Source: Streptomyces europaeiscabiei (GTDB lineage: Bacteria; Actinomycetota; Actinomycetes; Streptomycetales; Streptomycetaceae). Taken from it: a DNA stretch of 64,000 bases. Below are positions 1 to 10,041 of the stretch, piece after piece (positions within the stretch are counted from its first letter, which is position 1; each line of letters starts with the position of its first letter). The stretch covers positions 7,134,001 through 7,198,000 of the forward strand of contig NZ_CP107841.1 in NCBI RefSeq assembly GCF_036346855.1, written 5' to 3'. Under the pieces are notes generated by a model. That model had not been told where the DNA came from, did no database searches, and saw only the letters and a program-made list of their open reading frames with translations. The position numbers were made by a program, and so were the translations under genes.

Positions 1-2
1 GG

Positions 3-449
3 GTCAATCTCGAGCTGGAGGGCTTCGAGGTGGTGACCGCGGCTGATGGTGCCGAGTGCCTGGACGTCGTTCATCAGGTGCGGCCCGACCTCATCACCCT
101 CGACGTGGTCATGCCCCGCCTCGACGGCCTCCGTACCGCCGCCCGGCTCCGTGGCGACCCCCGGACGCGACGCCTTCCGCTCGCCATCATCAGCGCCTGT
201 TCGCAGTACGAGGTTGAGGCCGGGCTCGACGTCGGGGTCGACGCGTTCCTCGCCAAGCCCTTCGAGCCGTCCGAACTCGTTGCCCTCGTAAGGAAGTTGA
301 TGGAGCGAGGGAATGTCGGGGGCGGCGAAGCCGTGCCGTACGGGATCGAAGCCGACGGGCCCACTCCCGCAGGCGCCCCGGTCGGCGGGACCGGCGGCGG
401 GAGCGACCACACCGAGCGCGCGGAACGCGCCGGCCGAACCGGAAACTGA
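3..449 (+). CDS. Response regulator receiver protein, 5' end cut off by the window
   Basis: The frame is open from the first bases, so the start lies upstream of the window. The visible part is most of a CheY-like receiver domain. The phosphoacceptor Asp sits in LDVVMPRLDG, the conserved Ser/Thr position is in AIISAC, and the conserved Lys is in LAKPFEP. After the receiver comes a Gly/Pro-rich tail of about 45 residues ending at 449 with no DNA-binding domain, so this looks like a stand-alone receiver that signals by protein contact. Its kinase is not in view. The domain call is secure; the partner and output are unknown. Confidence 0.85.
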   Translation, partial: VNLELEGFEVVTAADGAECLDVVHQVRPDLITLDVVMPRLDGLRTAARLRGDPRTRRLPLAIISACSQYEVEAGLDVGVDAFLAKPFEPSELVALVRKLMERGNVGGGEAVPYGIEADGPTPAGAPVGGTGGGSDHTERAERAGRTGN

Positions 450-827
450 CCTCGCGGACCTCGCGGACCTCGAGCCCCGCCCCCCGACGCCGCTTCGCCA
501 TCCGTCCGACCGTCGCCACGCCGCGCGGGCGAATCCCCGGCCGACCCAGCCCTCCACCACCATCCACCTCCGTCCACCTCCGTCCACCTCTCGACCCTCA
601 CCGCGGCGTCTGTCGCACCTCGTCCCAGCGGCCTTCGGGCCTTCCCGCGGCCTTCGGGCCTTCACACCGGCGATCTCTCGCCTCCCCCCATGACCCTCCG
701 GCCCTTCCCCCTTCGCGACCTCTCGACCCTCACCGCGGCATCCCGTCGCCCCCGCCCCGTCCACATACCGGACCCTGGGCTAAACCGGCTCGCCTACCCA
801 CCCCCCTCCTCCCCTACGCTTGTCCCC
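450..827. other. Intergenic stretch, C-rich low complexity
   Basis: This 378-base stretch between the receiver gene and nrtL is a pyrimidine-rich run of short CCTC, CCACC and TCCGTCCACCTC repeats, including near copies of CTCGACCCTCACCGCGGC at about 592 and 722 and of GGCCTTCGGGCCTTC at about 630-660. No ribosome binding site or coding-like frame stands out. The only functional signal seen is the TACGCT box just before nrtL. Confidence 0.6.
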
Positions 828-830
828 GTG
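815..830 (+). promoter_or_regulatory. Candidate leaderless promoter of nrtL
   Basis: TACGCT at 815-820 matches the actinobacterial -10 pattern TANNNT and is followed after 7 bases by the GTG at 828. No Shine-Dalgarno sequence lies between. This spacing is what a leaderless mRNA would give. There is no clear -35, which is common for such promoters. This supports 828 as the start. Confidence 0.45.
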
Positions 831-2111
831 ACCCCCGTCGAGCTCTCCCGCACCGTGCTGCGCGCAGTGCGTCTTGCCGTGGCGGAGGGGGAGCTGAGCG
901 TGGCGGTGCCTGCACGGGCCGTGGTGACTCCGCCGGGGCCCGGAGGGAGCGGGGACTACGCGACGAACATCGCGTTGCAGCTGGCCCGGCCCGCCGGACG
1001 GCCGCCACTGCAGGTCGCCGAGATACTGCGGTCCCATCTCAGCCGCACCGAGGGCGTCGCCGCCGTCGAGATCACTGGCCCCGGCTTCCTCAACATCCGT
1101 CTCGACCGGGCCGCCGTCACGGCGCTGGTACGCCGGATCCAAGGGGCTGAGGGCACCCGGGACGGTCGAGGCCCCGCCCCCCTCCCGTACGGTCACAGCG
1201 ACACCCTCACCGGGCAGGTCGTCCGGCTTCGGATCCCGTACGACATCCGGGCGGAAGTCGTCGCCGACGCGCTCGGACGGATCGTCGCCAGCCAGGGCGG
1301 TCGCGTAGAGGTCGATCACATGCGGCCCCAGGCCGCCGACAAGGTCAACGACCTCGACCGCCTCGACCACCTCGACAGCCCAGTCCCCCCAGTCCCCCCC
1401 GGCCCGCCCCGTGAGCCCGGCGACCCCGGTCGGCCCGACAAGGTCACGGAACCCCATCGCCCCAGCGCCCCGGACACTCGGCCCACTGCCCCGGACACGG
1501 CCACCGCCCCCGGCGCACCCATTGACCTTCGCCCCGTCCCCGCACCGGAAGACCCCACGCCCCTCGGCCCCGACGCGCTCCGCTGGGCGCTCCTGCACCC
1601 GGCCGCCCACGACCGCCCCCGGATCACCGCGGACCTCCTCGTGCAGCGGGCCGGAAACCCCCTCTTCCGGGTCCGCTACGCCCACGCCCGAGCCCGTGCG
1701 CTCACCCGCAACGCCGCGGCCCTCGGCTTCACCGGCACCCCGGGCGCCTTGGACACCCCTTCCACCTCGGGCGACCCGAACCCCGCGGACACCCCGAGCG
1801 CCCCGAATCGGCCCCCCGTGCGCCCCATTCCCCTCACCACCCCCGACGTCACCACCCCCCTCATCACCGCCCTCACCGCATACCCCTCCACCCTCGACCG
1901 AGCGGCCACGCACCGAGCCCCCGATCGTCTCGCCCGGCACCTGGTCGTCATCGCCGACGCCCTGCTCGCCTTCCAGCACACGGTGCTGCCGCGCGGCGAC
2001 GAGAAACCCTCGGCCGCCCACCGGGCCCGGCTGGCGCTTGCCGAAGCCGCCGGGACGGTGCTGGCCGGCGGCCTGTCCCTGCTCGGCATCGACGCACCCG
2101 AATACCTCTGA
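828..2111 (+). CDS. nrtL: ArgS-related anticodon-binding protein (NrtL-like)
   Basis: A 427-residue protein related to arginyl-tRNA synthetase but without its catalytic core. Residues 1 to about 105 resemble the ArgS N-terminal tRNA-binding domain ([18 protein letters not shown]). The last 150 residues resemble the DALR anticodon-binding domain ([16 protein letters not shown]). The middle is a Pro/Asp-rich linker, and no HIGH or KMSKS motif is visible, so it cannot be a working synthetase. GTG 828 is chosen because the N-terminal domain begins there and a TACGCT box lies 7 bases upstream; an open frame extends further upstream to 690 but has no homology. lysA follows after a repeat tract. The cellular role is unknown; a tRNA-binding accessory function is inference. 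Confidence 0.75.
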   Translation: MTPVELSRTVLRAVRLAVAEGELSVAVPARAVVTPPGPGGSGDYATNIALQLARPAGRPPLQVAEILRSHLSRTEGVAAVEITGPGFLNIRLDRAAVTALVRRIQGAEGTRDGRGPAPLPYGHSDTLTGQVVRLRIPYDIRAEVVADALGRIVASQGGRVEVDHMRPQAADKVNDLDRLDHLDSPVPPVPPGPPREPGDPGRPDKVTEPHRPSAPDTRPTAPDTATAPGAPIDLRPVPAPEDPTPLGPDALRWALLHPAAHDRPRITADLLVQRAGNPLFRVRYAHARARALTRNAAALGFTGTPGALDTPSTSGDPNPADTPSAPNRPPVRPIPLTTPDVTTPLITALTAYPSTLDRAATHRAPDRLARHLVVIADALLAFQHTVLPRGDEKPSAAHRARLALAEAAGTVLAGGLSLLGIDAPEYL

Positions 2112-2134
2112 GCGGCCGCGGAGTTCAAGGATCA

Positions 2135-2233
2135 GACAGCCGACAGCCGAAGCCGACAGCCGAAGCCGAAGCCGACAGCCAAAGCCGACAGCCAAAGCCG
2201 ACAGCCGACAGCCGACAGCCGACAGCCGAAGCC
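2135..2233. repeat. Tandem GACAGCC / RAAGCC microrepeat
   Basis: An uninterrupted 99-base tract made of nine GACAGCC heptamers and six GAAGCC or AAAGCC hexamers in mixed order, lying between the stop of nrtL and the ribosome binding site of lysA. The mixed 7/6 period means it would not keep a reading frame, so it is not coding. The copy number is likely to vary between strains. Confidence 0.9.
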
Positions 2234-2290
2234 TCAAGCCCGAAGCTCCCAAGCGCAGAGCCCAGAGAGTCCACAGAAAGTCGTACAGAC

Positions 2291-3682
2291 ATGAGCCGTT
2301 CCGCACACCCCGCCGGTCCCCGTCACGCCGACGTGCTTCCCGAGGGGCACTACGCCGCCCCGCCCGCCGACCTGAACACACTGGACCCGAAGGTGTGGGC
2401 GCAGACCGTCACCCGCACGGACGACGGAGTCGTCAGCGTCGGGGGGATCGATGTGAAGACGCTCGCGGAGGAGTTCGGCACGCCGGCGTACTTCGTCGAC
2501 GAGACCGACTTCCGGGCGCGGGCGCGCGCCTGGTGCACGGCGTTCGGGCAGGACGCCGACGTGTTCTACGCGGGGAAGGCGTTCCTGTCCCGGGCCATCG
2601 TGCGCTGGCTGCACGAGGAAGGGCTCAACCTCGACGTCTGCTCCGGCGGTGAGCTCGCGACCGCCCTGTCCGCCGGTATGCCCGCCGACCGCATCGCCTT
2701 CCACGGCAACAACAAGTCCACCGACGAGATCCACCGTGCCGTCGAGGCCGGCGTCGGCCGTATCGTTCTCGACTCCTTCCAGGAGATCGTGCGGGTCGCC
2801 CACATCGCGCAGTCGCTCGGCAGGCGGCAGAAGGTGCAGATCCGCGTCACCGTCGGCGTCGAGGCCCACACGCACGAGTTCATCGCCACCGCACACGAAG
2901 ACCAGAAGTTCGGGATTCCGCTGGCCGGCGGGAAGGCGGCTGAGGCCGTGCGGCGGGCGCTCAAGCTCGACGGCCTCGAACTCATCGGGATCCACTCGCA
3001 CATCGGGTCACAGATCTTCGACACGTCCGGGTTCGAGGTCGCGGCCCACCGTGTCGTCGGGCTGCTCAAGGAGATCCGCGACGAACACGGTGTCGAGCTG
3101 CCCGAGATCGATCTCGGTGGAGGGCTCGGCATCGCCTACACCAGCGACGACGACCCCCGCGAGCCCCACGAGATCGCCAAGGCGCTCACCGAGATCGTCA
3201 ACCGGGAGTGCGAGGCCGCCAAGCTGCGCACCCCTCGTATCTCCGTCGAGCCGGGCCGCGCCATCGTCGGGCCGACCGCCTTCACGCTGTACGAGGTCGG
3301 CACCACCAAGCCGCTGGACGGGCTGCGGACGTACGTCTCCGTCGACGGGGGCATGTCCGACAACATTCGGACCGCGTTGTACGACGCCGAGTACAGCGTC
3401 GCGCTGGTGTCCCGGACCTCCGACGCCGAGCCGATGCTCGCGCGTGTGGTCGGCAAGCACTGCGAGAGCGGTGACATCGTGGTGAAGGACGCGTTCCTGC
3501 CGGCGGACCTGGCACCGGGTGACCTGATCGCCGTACCGGCCACCGGCGCGTACTGCCGTTCGATGGCGAGCAATTACAACCACGTACTGCGCCCGCCCGT
3601 CGTCGCCGTCAATGATGGAGAGGCCCGTGTCATCGTCCGCCGGGAGACGGAGGAGGATCTTCTCCGGCTCGACGTCGGATGA
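2291..3682 (+). CDS. lysA: Diaminopimelate decarboxylase
   Basis: A 463-residue PLP enzyme that decarboxylates meso-diaminopimelate to L-lysine, the last lysine step. It is a fold-type III (alanine racemase-like) decarboxylase. The PLP Lys lies in VFYAGKAFL near residue 95, the Gly-rich phosphate loop is [10 protein letters not shown], and the substrate and dimer residues are in the C-terminal VEPGRAIVG and [10 protein letters not shown] segments. The ATG at 2291 is preceded by a weak GAAAG. Length is a little longer than E. coli LysA because of an N-terminal extension typical of actinomycetes. It heads the lysA-hom-thrC-thrB aspartate-family cluster and is followed by a strong hairpin, so it is probably transcribed apart from hom. 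Confidence 0.97.
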   Translation: MSRSAHPAGPRHADVLPEGHYAAPPADLNTLDPKVWAQTVTRTDDGVVSVGGIDVKTLAEEFGTPAYFVDETDFRARARAWCTAFGQDADVFYAGKAFLSRAIVRWLHEEGLNLDVCSGGELATALSAGMPADRIAFHGNNKSTDEIHRAVEAGVGRIVLDSFQEIVRVAHIAQSLGRRQKVQIRVTVGVEAHTHEFIATAHEDQKFGIPLAGGKAAEAVRRALKLDGLELIGIHSHIGSQIFDTSGFEVAAHRVVGLLKEIRDEHGVELPEIDLGGGLGIAYTSDDDPREPHEIAKALTEIVNRECEAAKLRTPRISVEPGRAIVGPTAFTLYEVGTTKPLDGLRTYVSVDGGMSDNIRTALYDAEYSVALVSRTSDAEPMLARVVGKHCESGDIVVKDAFLPADLAPGDLIAVPATGAYCRSMASNYNHVLRPPVVAVNDGEARVIVRRETEEDLLRLDVG

Positions 3683-3771
3683 TCTGACCGGTGGTTCGTT
3701 GATCCGACCGGTGTTCGGTGGGTGACTCGCCCCGACGGGTGATCGCCGCACAAAAGAAGTCCCGGAGAAAC

Positions 3772-3803
3772 CCGGGCCGAAAGATCTCCGTCTTCCGGCC
3801 CGG
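3772..3803 (+). terminator. Hairpin terminator after lysA
   Basis: CCGGGCCGAAAGA at 3772-3784 pairs with TCTTCCGGCCCGG at 3791-3803 with a single A/C mismatch around a 6-base loop. It is followed by TGAAAATGAAAT rather than a U-run, which is usual for Streptomyces terminators. It lies 89 bases after the lysA stop. Confidence 0.7.
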
Positions 3804-3817
3804 TGAAAATGAAATAG

Positions 3818-3867
3818 ATGTCTCACGATCCGGACGAGGGATAGAAACTCCCGTCCGGTGAGTGAGA
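3818..3867 (+). promoter_or_regulatory. Second hairpin with an eight-codon open frame, upstream of hom
   Basis: TCTCAC (3821-3826) and CCGGACG (3830-3836) pair with CGTCCGG (3852-3858) and GTGAGA (3862-3867), separated by a 3x3 internal loop. An ATG at 3818 opens an eight-codon frame (MSHDPDEG, stop TAG 3842-3844) whose codons overlap the 5' arm. The structure ends 48 bases before hom. It may be a second terminator or a leader element of hom; no U-run follows. Confidence 0.4.
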
Positions 3868-3915
3868 CTGGTTCCACCGTATTCGGTATGTCGGTATGTG
3901 AGGAAACGAGGTCGG

Positions 3916-5217
3916 ATGATGCGTACGCGTCCGCTGAAGGTGGCGCTGCTGGGCTGTGGGGTTGTCGGCTCAGAGGTGGCGCGCATCATGACGACGCACG
4001 CCGACGACCTCGCCGCACGCATCGGCGCCCCGGTCGAGCTCGCGGGTGTGGCGGTCCGGCGACCCTCCCGGGTGCGTGAGGGCATCGACCCGGCGCTCGT
4101 CACCACCGACGCGACCGCCCTGGTCAAACGGGGGGACATCGACGTCGTCGTCGAGGTCATCGGCGGTATCGAGCCCGCCCGCTCCCTCATCACCACCGCG
4201 TTCGAGCACGGCGCCTCCGTCGTCTCCGCCAACAAGGCCCTTCTCGCCCAGGACGGCGCAGCGCTGCACGCCGTCGCCGGGGACCACGACGCGGACCTCT
4301 ACTACGAGGCCGCCGTCGCCGGTGCCATCCCGCTGATCCGGCCGCTGCGCGAGTCCCTCGCCGGCGACAAGATCAACCGGGTGATGGGCATCGTCAACGG
4401 CACCACCAATTTCATCCTCGACAAGATGGATTCCACGGGCGCCGGATACCAGGAGGCCCTCGACGAGGCCACTGCCCTGGGATACGCCGAGGCCGACCCG
4501 ACCGCCGACATCGAGGGCTTCGACGCCGCCGCCAAGGCCGCGATCCTCGCCGGTATCGCCTTCCACTCGCGCGTACGGCTCGACGACGTGTACCGCGAGG
4601 GCATGACCGAGGTGACGGCGGCCGACTTCGCCTCCGCCAAGAACATGGGCTGCACCATCAAGCTGCTCGCCATCTGCGAGCGGGCAGCGGACGGCGGCTC
4701 CGTCACCGCGCGCGTGCACCCCGCGATGATCCCGCTGACCCACCCGCTCGCCTCCGTACGCGGCGCCTACAACGCCGTGTTCGTGGAGTCGGACGCCGCC
4801 GGGCAGTTGATGTTCTACGGGCCGGGCGCGGGCGGTGCCCCCACCGCCTCCGCCGTGCTCGGCGACCTCGTGGCCGTGTGCCGCAACCGGCTCGCGGGCT
4901 CCACCGGGCCCGGCGAGTCCGCGTACGCCGCCCTGCCGGTCTCGCCGATGGGCGAGGTCGTCACCCGGTACCACATCAGCCTTGACGTCGCCGACAAACC
5001 GGGTGTTCTCGCCCAGGTGGCGACCGTGTTCGCGGAGCACGGCGTATCGATCGATACGGTGCGGCAGCAAGGTCGGCAAGACGGCGGCGGCGAGGCCTCT
5101 CTCGTCGTCGTCACCCATCGGGCCTCCGACGCCTCCCTCAGCGGGACCGTCGAAGCGCTGCGCAACCTCGACACCGTGCGGGGTGTCGCCAGCATCATGC
5201 GGGTTGAAGGAGAGTAA
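3916..5217 (+). CDS. hom: Homoserine dehydrogenase
   Basis: A 433-residue enzyme that reduces aspartate semialdehyde to homoserine with NAD(P)H, the branch step to threonine and methionine. The nucleotide-binding motif LLGCGVVGSEVA is at the N terminus. The catalytic domain contains NGTTNFIL and the Lys of the GYAEADPTADIEG region. A C-terminal ACT domain (SLDVADKPGVLAQVATVF, about residues 355-430) suggests feedback control by threonine, as in the Gram-positive family. It is monofunctional, with no aspartokinase part. Two in-frame ATGs, 3916 and 3919, follow GAGG at 3908-3911; 3916 is taken. thrC starts 6 bases after the stop, so the two are surely cotranscribed. Confidence 0.97.
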   Translation: MMRTRPLKVALLGCGVVGSEVARIMTTHADDLAARIGAPVELAGVAVRRPSRVREGIDPALVTTDATALVKRGDIDVVVEVIGGIEPARSLITTAFEHGASVVSANKALLAQDGAALHAVAGDHDADLYYEAAVAGAIPLIRPLRESLAGDKINRVMGIVNGTTNFILDKMDSTGAGYQEALDEATALGYAEADPTADIEGFDAAAKAAILAGIAFHSRVRLDDVYREGMTEVTAADFASAKNMGCTIKLLAICERAADGGSVTARVHPAMIPLTHPLASVRGAYNAVFVESDAAGQLMFYGPGAGGAPTASAVLGDLVAVCRNRLAGSTGPGESAYAALPVSPMGEVVTRYHISLDVADKPGVLAQVATVFAEHGVSIDTVRQQGRQDGGGEASLVVVTHRASDASLSGTVEALRNLDTVRGVASIMRVEGE

Positions 5218-5223
5218 CCAGCA

Positions 5224-6282
5224 ATGACCCACCAGTGGCGCGGAATCATCGAGGAGTACCGGGACCGGCTGCCCGTCTCCGACAGCACGCCGGTCGTGAC
5301 GCTCCGCGAGGGCGGCACGCCCCTCGTGCCCGCGCAGGTGCTCTCGGAGCGCACGGGCTGCGAGGTCCACCTCAAGGTGGAGGGTGCCAACCCGACCGGG
5401 TCCTTCAAGGACCGCGGCATGACCATGGCCATCACACGGGCGAAGGAAGAGGGTGCGAAGGCAGTCATCTGTGCCTCCACGGGCAACACCTCTGCCTCCG
5501 CGGCCGCCTACGCCGTACGTGCGGGCATGGTCTCGGCCGTGCTCGTCCCGCGCGGGAAGATCGCGCTGGGCAAGATGGGCCAGGCCCTGGTGCACGGCGC
5601 GAAGATCCTCCAGGTCGACGGCAACTTCGACGACTGCCTCACCCTCGCGAGGGAACTCAGCGACAACTACCCTGTGGCGCTGGTCAATTCGGTGAACCCG
5701 GTGCGGATCGAGGGCCAGAAGACCGCCGCGTTCGAGATCGTGGACATGCTCGGCGATGCGCCCGACATCCACGTCCTGCCGGTGGGCAACGCGGGCAACA
5801 TCACGGCGTACTGGAAGGGCTACAAGGAGTACGCCGCCGACGGCATCGCCGCGAAGACCCCCCGTATGTGGGGCTTCCAGGCCTCCGGCTCCGCCCCGAT
5901 CGTGCGCGGCGAGATCGTCAAGGACCCGTCGACGATCGCCACCGCGATCCGTATCGGCAACCCCGCGTCCTGGAGTTACGCCCTGGCCGCGAAGGACGAG
6001 TCGGGCGGCTTCATCGACGAGGTGACGGACCGTGAGATCCTGCGCGCCTACCGGCTGTTGGCCGCTCAGGAGGGCGTTTTCGTGGAGCCCGCCTCCGCCG
6101 CCTCCGTGGCCGGTCTGCTGAAGGCCGCCGAGCAGGGCAAGGTCGACCCGGGCCAGACCATCGTCTGCACGGTCACCGGCAACGGCCTCAAGGACCCCGA
6201 CTGGGCCGTCGCGGGCGCCCCGCAGCCGGTCACCGTCCCGGTGGACGCGGCGACGGCGGCCGAGCGCCTCGGCCTCGCGTAG
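5224..6282 (+). CDS. thrC: Threonine synthase
   Basis: A 352-residue PLP enzyme (fold type II) converting O-phosphohomoserine to threonine. The PLP Lys is K62 in [12 protein letters not shown]. The phosphate-binding loop is [13 protein letters not shown]. The TxTG motif near the C terminus is TVTGNGLKD. This is the short form found in actinobacteria and many Gram-positives, without the long N-terminal domain of the E. coli enzyme. The ATG at 5224 follows AAGGAGAG with good spacing and lies 6 bases after hom. It acts between thrB and the final product. thrB follows after 323 bases, so it may have a separate promoter. Confidence 0.97.
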   Translation: MTHQWRGIIEEYRDRLPVSDSTPVVTLREGGTPLVPAQVLSERTGCEVHLKVEGANPTGSFKDRGMTMAITRAKEEGAKAVICASTGNTSASAAAYAVRAGMVSAVLVPRGKIALGKMGQALVHGAKILQVDGNFDDCLTLARELSDNYPVALVNSVNPVRIEGQKTAAFEIVDMLGDAPDIHVLPVGNAGNITAYWKGYKEYAADGIAAKTPRMWGFQASGSAPIVRGEIVKDPSTIATAIRIGNPASWSYALAAKDESGGFIDEVTDREILRAYRLLAAQEGVFVEPASAASVAGLLKAAEQGKVDPGQTIVCTVTGNGLKDPDWAVAGAPQPVTVPVDAATAAERLGLA

Positions 6283-6605
6283 CCTTCGCTCGTCCCGGGC
6301 GTATCCTCTCGCCCAGCCGCTCGAAAAGGCCTGGGAGTCGCGCGTAGACGGCGATTCCCGGGGGATAACCCTGACAGGACCCGACAGCGGGTGCACAGGG
6401 GGCTTACGACACGCATCGTGCGCCTCCTGTGCGCCCTATGTCGCCACAGAACCTTCCTTCGATAGGCTGTAGTGAACCCGCCCGCCGCATATGCCCCGCA
6501 GGGGTGCGGCGCAGCGCCGTCCTGAACGGCCGCAGGGTCCTCACGTAGGCATCGAATGTCATTCGACAATCGTCAATCTCGCAGCTCAAGGAGAGTCATC
6601 GAGCG
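6283..6605. other. thrC-thrB intergenic region with one imperfect hairpin
   Basis: This 323-base gap holds an imperfect hairpin, CCTGGGAGTCGC (6330-6341) with GCGATTCCCGGG (6351-6362), which could end thrC transcripts. TAGGCT at 6463-6468 fits the -10 pattern TANNNT without an obvious -35 and could drive thrB. A clear ribosome binding site, AAGGAGAG, precedes thrB. No small coding frame was convincing. Confidence 0.5.
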
Positions 6606-7559
6606 ATGGCCGGTCCAGCGTTCCGCGCCGCCGCCGTACGGGTGCGCGTTCCCGCCACCAGCGCCAACCTAGGTCCGGGCTTCGACGCCCTGGGCCTGTC
6701 GCTGGGGCTCTACGACGACGTGGTCGTCCGGGTGGCCGACTCCGGCCTGCACGTCGACATCGCGGGGGAGGGCAGCGAGACACTCCCGCGCGACGAGCGG
6801 CATCTGCTCGTGCGTTCCCTGCGCACCGCCTTCGACCTGCTGGGCGGGCAGCCCCGGGGCCTCGAGATCGTGTGCGCCAACCGCATCCCGCACGGCCGCG
6901 GCCTCGGCTCCTCCTCCGCCGCCATCTGTGCCGGCATCGTCGCCGCCCGCGCCGTGACCATAGGCGGCGACAACCGGCTCGACGACGCCGCGCTGCTCGA
7001 ACTGGCCACGGAGATCGAGGGCCACCCCGACAACGTCGCGGCCTGTCTTCTCGGCGGCTTCACGCTCTCCTGGATGGAGGGCGGCGCCGCGCGGGCGATC
7101 AGGATGGAGCCCGCCGATTCCATCGTTCCGGTGGTTTTCGTTCCCGGAAAGCCCGTTCTGACGGAGACGGCGCGCGGACTGCTCCCGCGCACCGTCCCGC
7201 ACGTCGACGCTGCAACCAACGCGGGCCGGGCGGCCCTCCTCGTGGAAGCCCTGACCAGGCGCCCCGAGCTGCTGCTGCCCGCCACCGAGGACCGGCTGCA
7301 CCAGGAGTACCGGGCGCCCGCCATGCCGGAGAGCGCGGCTCTGGTGGAGCGCCTGCGGGCCGACGGCGTCCCGGCGGTCATCTCCGGCGCCGGACCCACG
7401 GTCCTGGCCCTGGCCGACGAGGCCAGTGCCGACAAGGTGGCCGATCTCGCGGGTTCGGGCTGGGCCGCCAACCGGCTGGACCTCGATGCCCGAGGGGCGT
7501 GCGTCATGCCGCTCACCACCACCGTCGCCGAACCCGGCGCCGGCAGCGGCGGCGAATAG
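6606..7559 (+). CDS. thrB: Homoserine kinase
   Basis: A 317-residue GHMP-superfamily kinase that phosphorylates homoserine to O-phosphohomoserine, the substrate of ThrC. Motif 1 is VRVPATSANLGPGFDALG near the N terminus. The ATP phosphate-binding motif 2 is IPHGRGLGSSSAAICAG (residues 94-110). Motif 3 near the C terminus is ISGAGPTVLALAD. ATG 6606 is preceded by AAGGAGAG at the right distance. It completes the threonine branch with hom and thrC. The Pro/Gly-rich tail adds little beyond the usual length of about 300 residues. Confidence 0.96.
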   Translation: MAGPAFRAAAVRVRVPATSANLGPGFDALGLSLGLYDDVVVRVADSGLHVDIAGEGSETLPRDERHLLVRSLRTAFDLLGGQPRGLEIVCANRIPHGRGLGSSSAAICAGIVAARAVTIGGDNRLDDAALLELATEIEGHPDNVAACLLGGFTLSWMEGGAARAIRMEPADSIVPVVFVPGKPVLTETARGLLPRTVPHVDAATNAGRAALLVEALTRRPELLLPATEDRLHQEYRAPAMPESAALVERLRADGVPAVISGAGPTVLALADEASADKVADLAGSGWAANRLDLDARGACVMPLTTTVAEPGAGSGGE

Positions 7560-7973
7560 TCGTTCGGTTGCCGGATTTCGAGAGGGGGAATGTTTGTTGG
7601 ATCCGGTAGTGTTAACCTCAAGTCTGCACCTGCCCCAGCCATGGCGAGGTGCTTATCGTCCCAGTTCGGGACAGCCATTCTTCCGGGAGTCTCCCAAGCC
7701 GCACTGCGCTTCGTACGTCAAGCTCTACGCCGTACGCAGGCACTGAGCGGTCTGCTGAGCAGGCCCCGGAACCGGCGTGGCCGAGCCGCGTGACACAGAC
7801 ACTCAGTGCCACGGCTCGGACAAGCGCCGAATCATCAGAAATTTTCCTCCGCCGCCTCCTTTGGCGAGGCGGACCACCGCCCCGGCACGGTCCACCCGAA
7901 CAGGACCGAAGCCGGACAGCACAAACGGTCGCCGAGCCAGAAGGCCGACGTCCGCTCCAGGGAAGGACCCTTC
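7560..7973 (+). promoter_or_regulatory. Long structured leader of rho
   Basis: The 414 bases before rho contain a TAGTGT box (7607-7612) in the context GGTAGTGTTAAC as the likely -10. After it lie several hairpins: GTCCC/GGGAC near 7659-7673, CCGAGCCG-C-GTG (7781-7792) with CACGGCTCGG (7810-7819), and CCGCCTC (7852-7858) with GAGGCGG (7866-7872). The resulting 5' UTR would be about 360 nt. Autogenous control of rho by attenuation in its leader is known in other bacteria; whether it occurs here is inference. Confidence 0.5.
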
Positions 7974-10025
7974 GTGAGCGACACCACCGATCTGATGGGC
8001 GCACGTGTCGAGGACACCGCTGCCGCGCCCGCCACGGACGCCGCGCCTGCCAGCGGTGCCGGCTCCCGGCGGCGCCGTGGCACCGGCCTCGAGGGCATGG
8101 TGCTGGCCGAGCTGCAGCAGGTCGCATCCGGCCTCGGCATCAGGGGCACCGCGCGTATGCGCAAGAGCCAGCTGATCGAGGTCATCAAGGACGCGCAGGC
8201 GGGAGGGGGTGCCCCGGCGAAGGCCGAGGCAGTCACCGAGACCAAGCCGAAGCGCCGCGCCACCTCCAAGGCGCGCACGGGCGATGACGCCGCCCCGGCC
8301 GAGAAGGCCGCCGCCAAGAAGGCCGAGGCGCCCGCCGAGAAGGCCGAGCAGGCCGTGGCCCAGCAGCAGATCGAGATCCCCGGCCAGCCGGCCGGCGGCG
8401 ACGAGGCGCCCACCGAGCGCCGTCGGCGCCGTGCCACCGCCGACGCGGGCAGCCCCGAGACGGTCACCGCCGAGGCCAAGAGCGAGCCCAAGGCCGAGAC
8501 GTCGGCCCAGGCCCAGGGCGACGCCGGTGACCAGGGCGGCGAGGGCCGTCAGGGCCGTCGCGACCGCGGCCGTGACCGCGGTGAGCGTACTGACCGCACC
8601 GAGCGCACCGAGCGCACCGACCGCACCGAGCGCGGTGAGCGCGGCCGTCGGGGCAAGACCGACGAGCAGCAGGGCGGCGGTGGCCAGCAGCAGCGTGACC
8701 GCGGCCAGCAGCAGAGCCAGCAGCAGGGTGGCCGCCAGGACCGCCAGGACCGTCAGCGTGACAACGGCCCGCAGGACGACGACGACTTCGACGGCGGACG
8801 CCGTGGCCGTCGCGGCCGTTACCGGGACCGTCGTGGCCGTCGCGGCCGTGACGAGATCGGCGCTCCGGAGCCGCAGCTCGCCGACGACGACGTCCTGATC
8901 CCCGTCGCGGGCATCCTGGACATCCTCGACAACTACGCGTTCATCCGTACGTCGGGCTACCTGCCGGGCCCGAACGACGTGTACGTGTCGCTCGCCCAGG
9001 TCCGCAAGAACGGCCTGCGCAAGGGTGACCACGTCACCGGCGCGGTCCGTCAGCCCAAGGACGGCGAGCGCCGCGAGAAGTTCAACGCGCTGGTCCGCCT
9101 CGACTCCGCGAACGGCATGGCCGCCGAGTCGGGCCGTGGCCGCCCGGAGTTCAACAAGCTGACGCCGCTCTACCCGCAGGACCGGCTCCGTCTGGAGACC
9201 GACCCGGGCGTCCTCACCACCCGCATCATCGACCTCGTCGCGCCGATCGGTAAGGGTCAGCGTGGTCTGATCGTGGCCCCGCCGAAGACCGGCAAGACCA
9301 TGATCATGCAGGCGATCGCCAACGCGATCACGCACAACAACCCCGAGTGCCACCTGATGGTCGTCCTTGTCGACGAGCGTCCGGAAGAGGTCACCGACAT
9401 GCAGCGGTCGGTGAAGGGCGAGGTCATCTCCTCGACCTTCGACCGCCCGGCCGAGGACCACACGACGGTCGCCGAGCTCGCCATCGAGCGTGCCAAGCGG
9501 CTCGTCGAGCTGGGCCACGACGTGGTCGTGCTGCTCGACTCGATCACGCGTCTGGGCCGTGCGTACAACCTGGCGGCGCCGGCCTCCGGCCGCATCCTGT
9601 CCGGTGGTGTCGACTCGACCGCCCTGTACCCGCCGAAGCGCTTCTTCGGTGCGGCCCGCAACATCGAGGACGGCGGCTCGCTGACCATCCTCGCCACCGC
9701 GCTGGTGGACACCGGGTCCCGCATGGACGAGGTGATCTTCGAGGAGTTCAAGGGCACGGGCAACGCCGAGCTGAAGCTCGACCGGAAGCTCGCGGACAAG
9801 CGGATCTTCCCCGCGGTGGACGTGGACGCGTCCGGTACGCGTAAGGAAGAGATCCTGCTCGCCCCCGACGAACTCGCCGTCGTCTGGAAGCTGCGCCGGG
9901 TGCTGCACGCCCTCGACCAGCAGCAGGCGGTCGAGCTGCTTCTCGACAAGATGAAGCAGACGAAGTCGAACGCCGAGTTCCTGATGCAGATCCAGAAGAC
10001 GACGCCGGGCAACGGCGGCGACTAG
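7974..10025 (+). CDS. rho: Transcription termination factor Rho
   Basis: A 683-residue hexameric RNA-dependent ATPase that ends transcription at unstructured C-rich sites. Order of parts: Rho_N helix bundle (about residues 35-75), a long Arg/Gly/Glu/Gln-rich insertion (about 80-285, with [17 protein letters not shown]) that is a hallmark of high-GC actinobacterial Rho, the OB-fold RNA-binding domain, then the RecA-like motor. Walker A is APPKTGKT, where E. coli has APPKAGKT. Walker B is [11 protein letters not shown], and the R-loop region is [19 protein letters not shown]. The GTG at 7974 follows GGAAGGA and begins a conserved N terminus; the upstream open frame is leader. A classic terminator follows. 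Confidence 0.97.
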   Translation: MSDTTDLMGARVEDTAAAPATDAAPASGAGSRRRRGTGLEGMVLAELQQVASGLGIRGTARMRKSQLIEVIKDAQAGGGAPAKAEAVTETKPKRRATSKARTGDDAAPAEKAAAKKAEAPAEKAEQAVAQQQIEIPGQPAGGDEAPTERRRRRATADAGSPETVTAEAKSEPKAETSAQAQGDAGDQGGEGRQGRRDRGRDRGERTDRTERTERTDRTERGERGRRGKTDEQQGGGGQQQRDRGQQQSQQQGGRQDRQDRQRDNGPQDDDDFDGGRRGRRGRYRDRRGRRGRDEIGAPEPQLADDDVLIPVAGILDILDNYAFIRTSGYLPGPNDVYVSLAQVRKNGLRKGDHVTGAVRQPKDGERREKFNALVRLDSANGMAAESGRGRPEFNKLTPLYPQDRLRLETDPGVLTTRIIDLVAPIGKGQRGLIVAPPKTGKTMIMQAIANAITHNNPECHLMVVLVDERPEEVTDMQRSVKGEVISSTFDRPAEDHTTVAELAIERAKRLVELGHDVVVLLDSITRLGRAYNLAAPASGRILSGGVDSTALYPPKRFFGAARNIEDGGSLTILATALVDTGSRMDEVIFEEFKGTGNAELKLDRKLADKRIFPAVDVDASGTRKEEILLAPDELAVVWKLRRVLHALDQQQAVELLLDKMKQTKSNAEFLMQIQKTTPGNGGD

Positions 10026-10041
10026 TCCGCACAGCAGAGCG

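Noticed and set aside
2135..2233. Short regular repeats as a CRISPR array
   Set aside because: The units are 6-7 bp without spacers, and no cas genes are present.
3970..6396. A long antisense frame across hom and thrC
   Set aside because: Homology of hom and thrC on the plus strand is complete and unambiguous; the antisense product has no family features.
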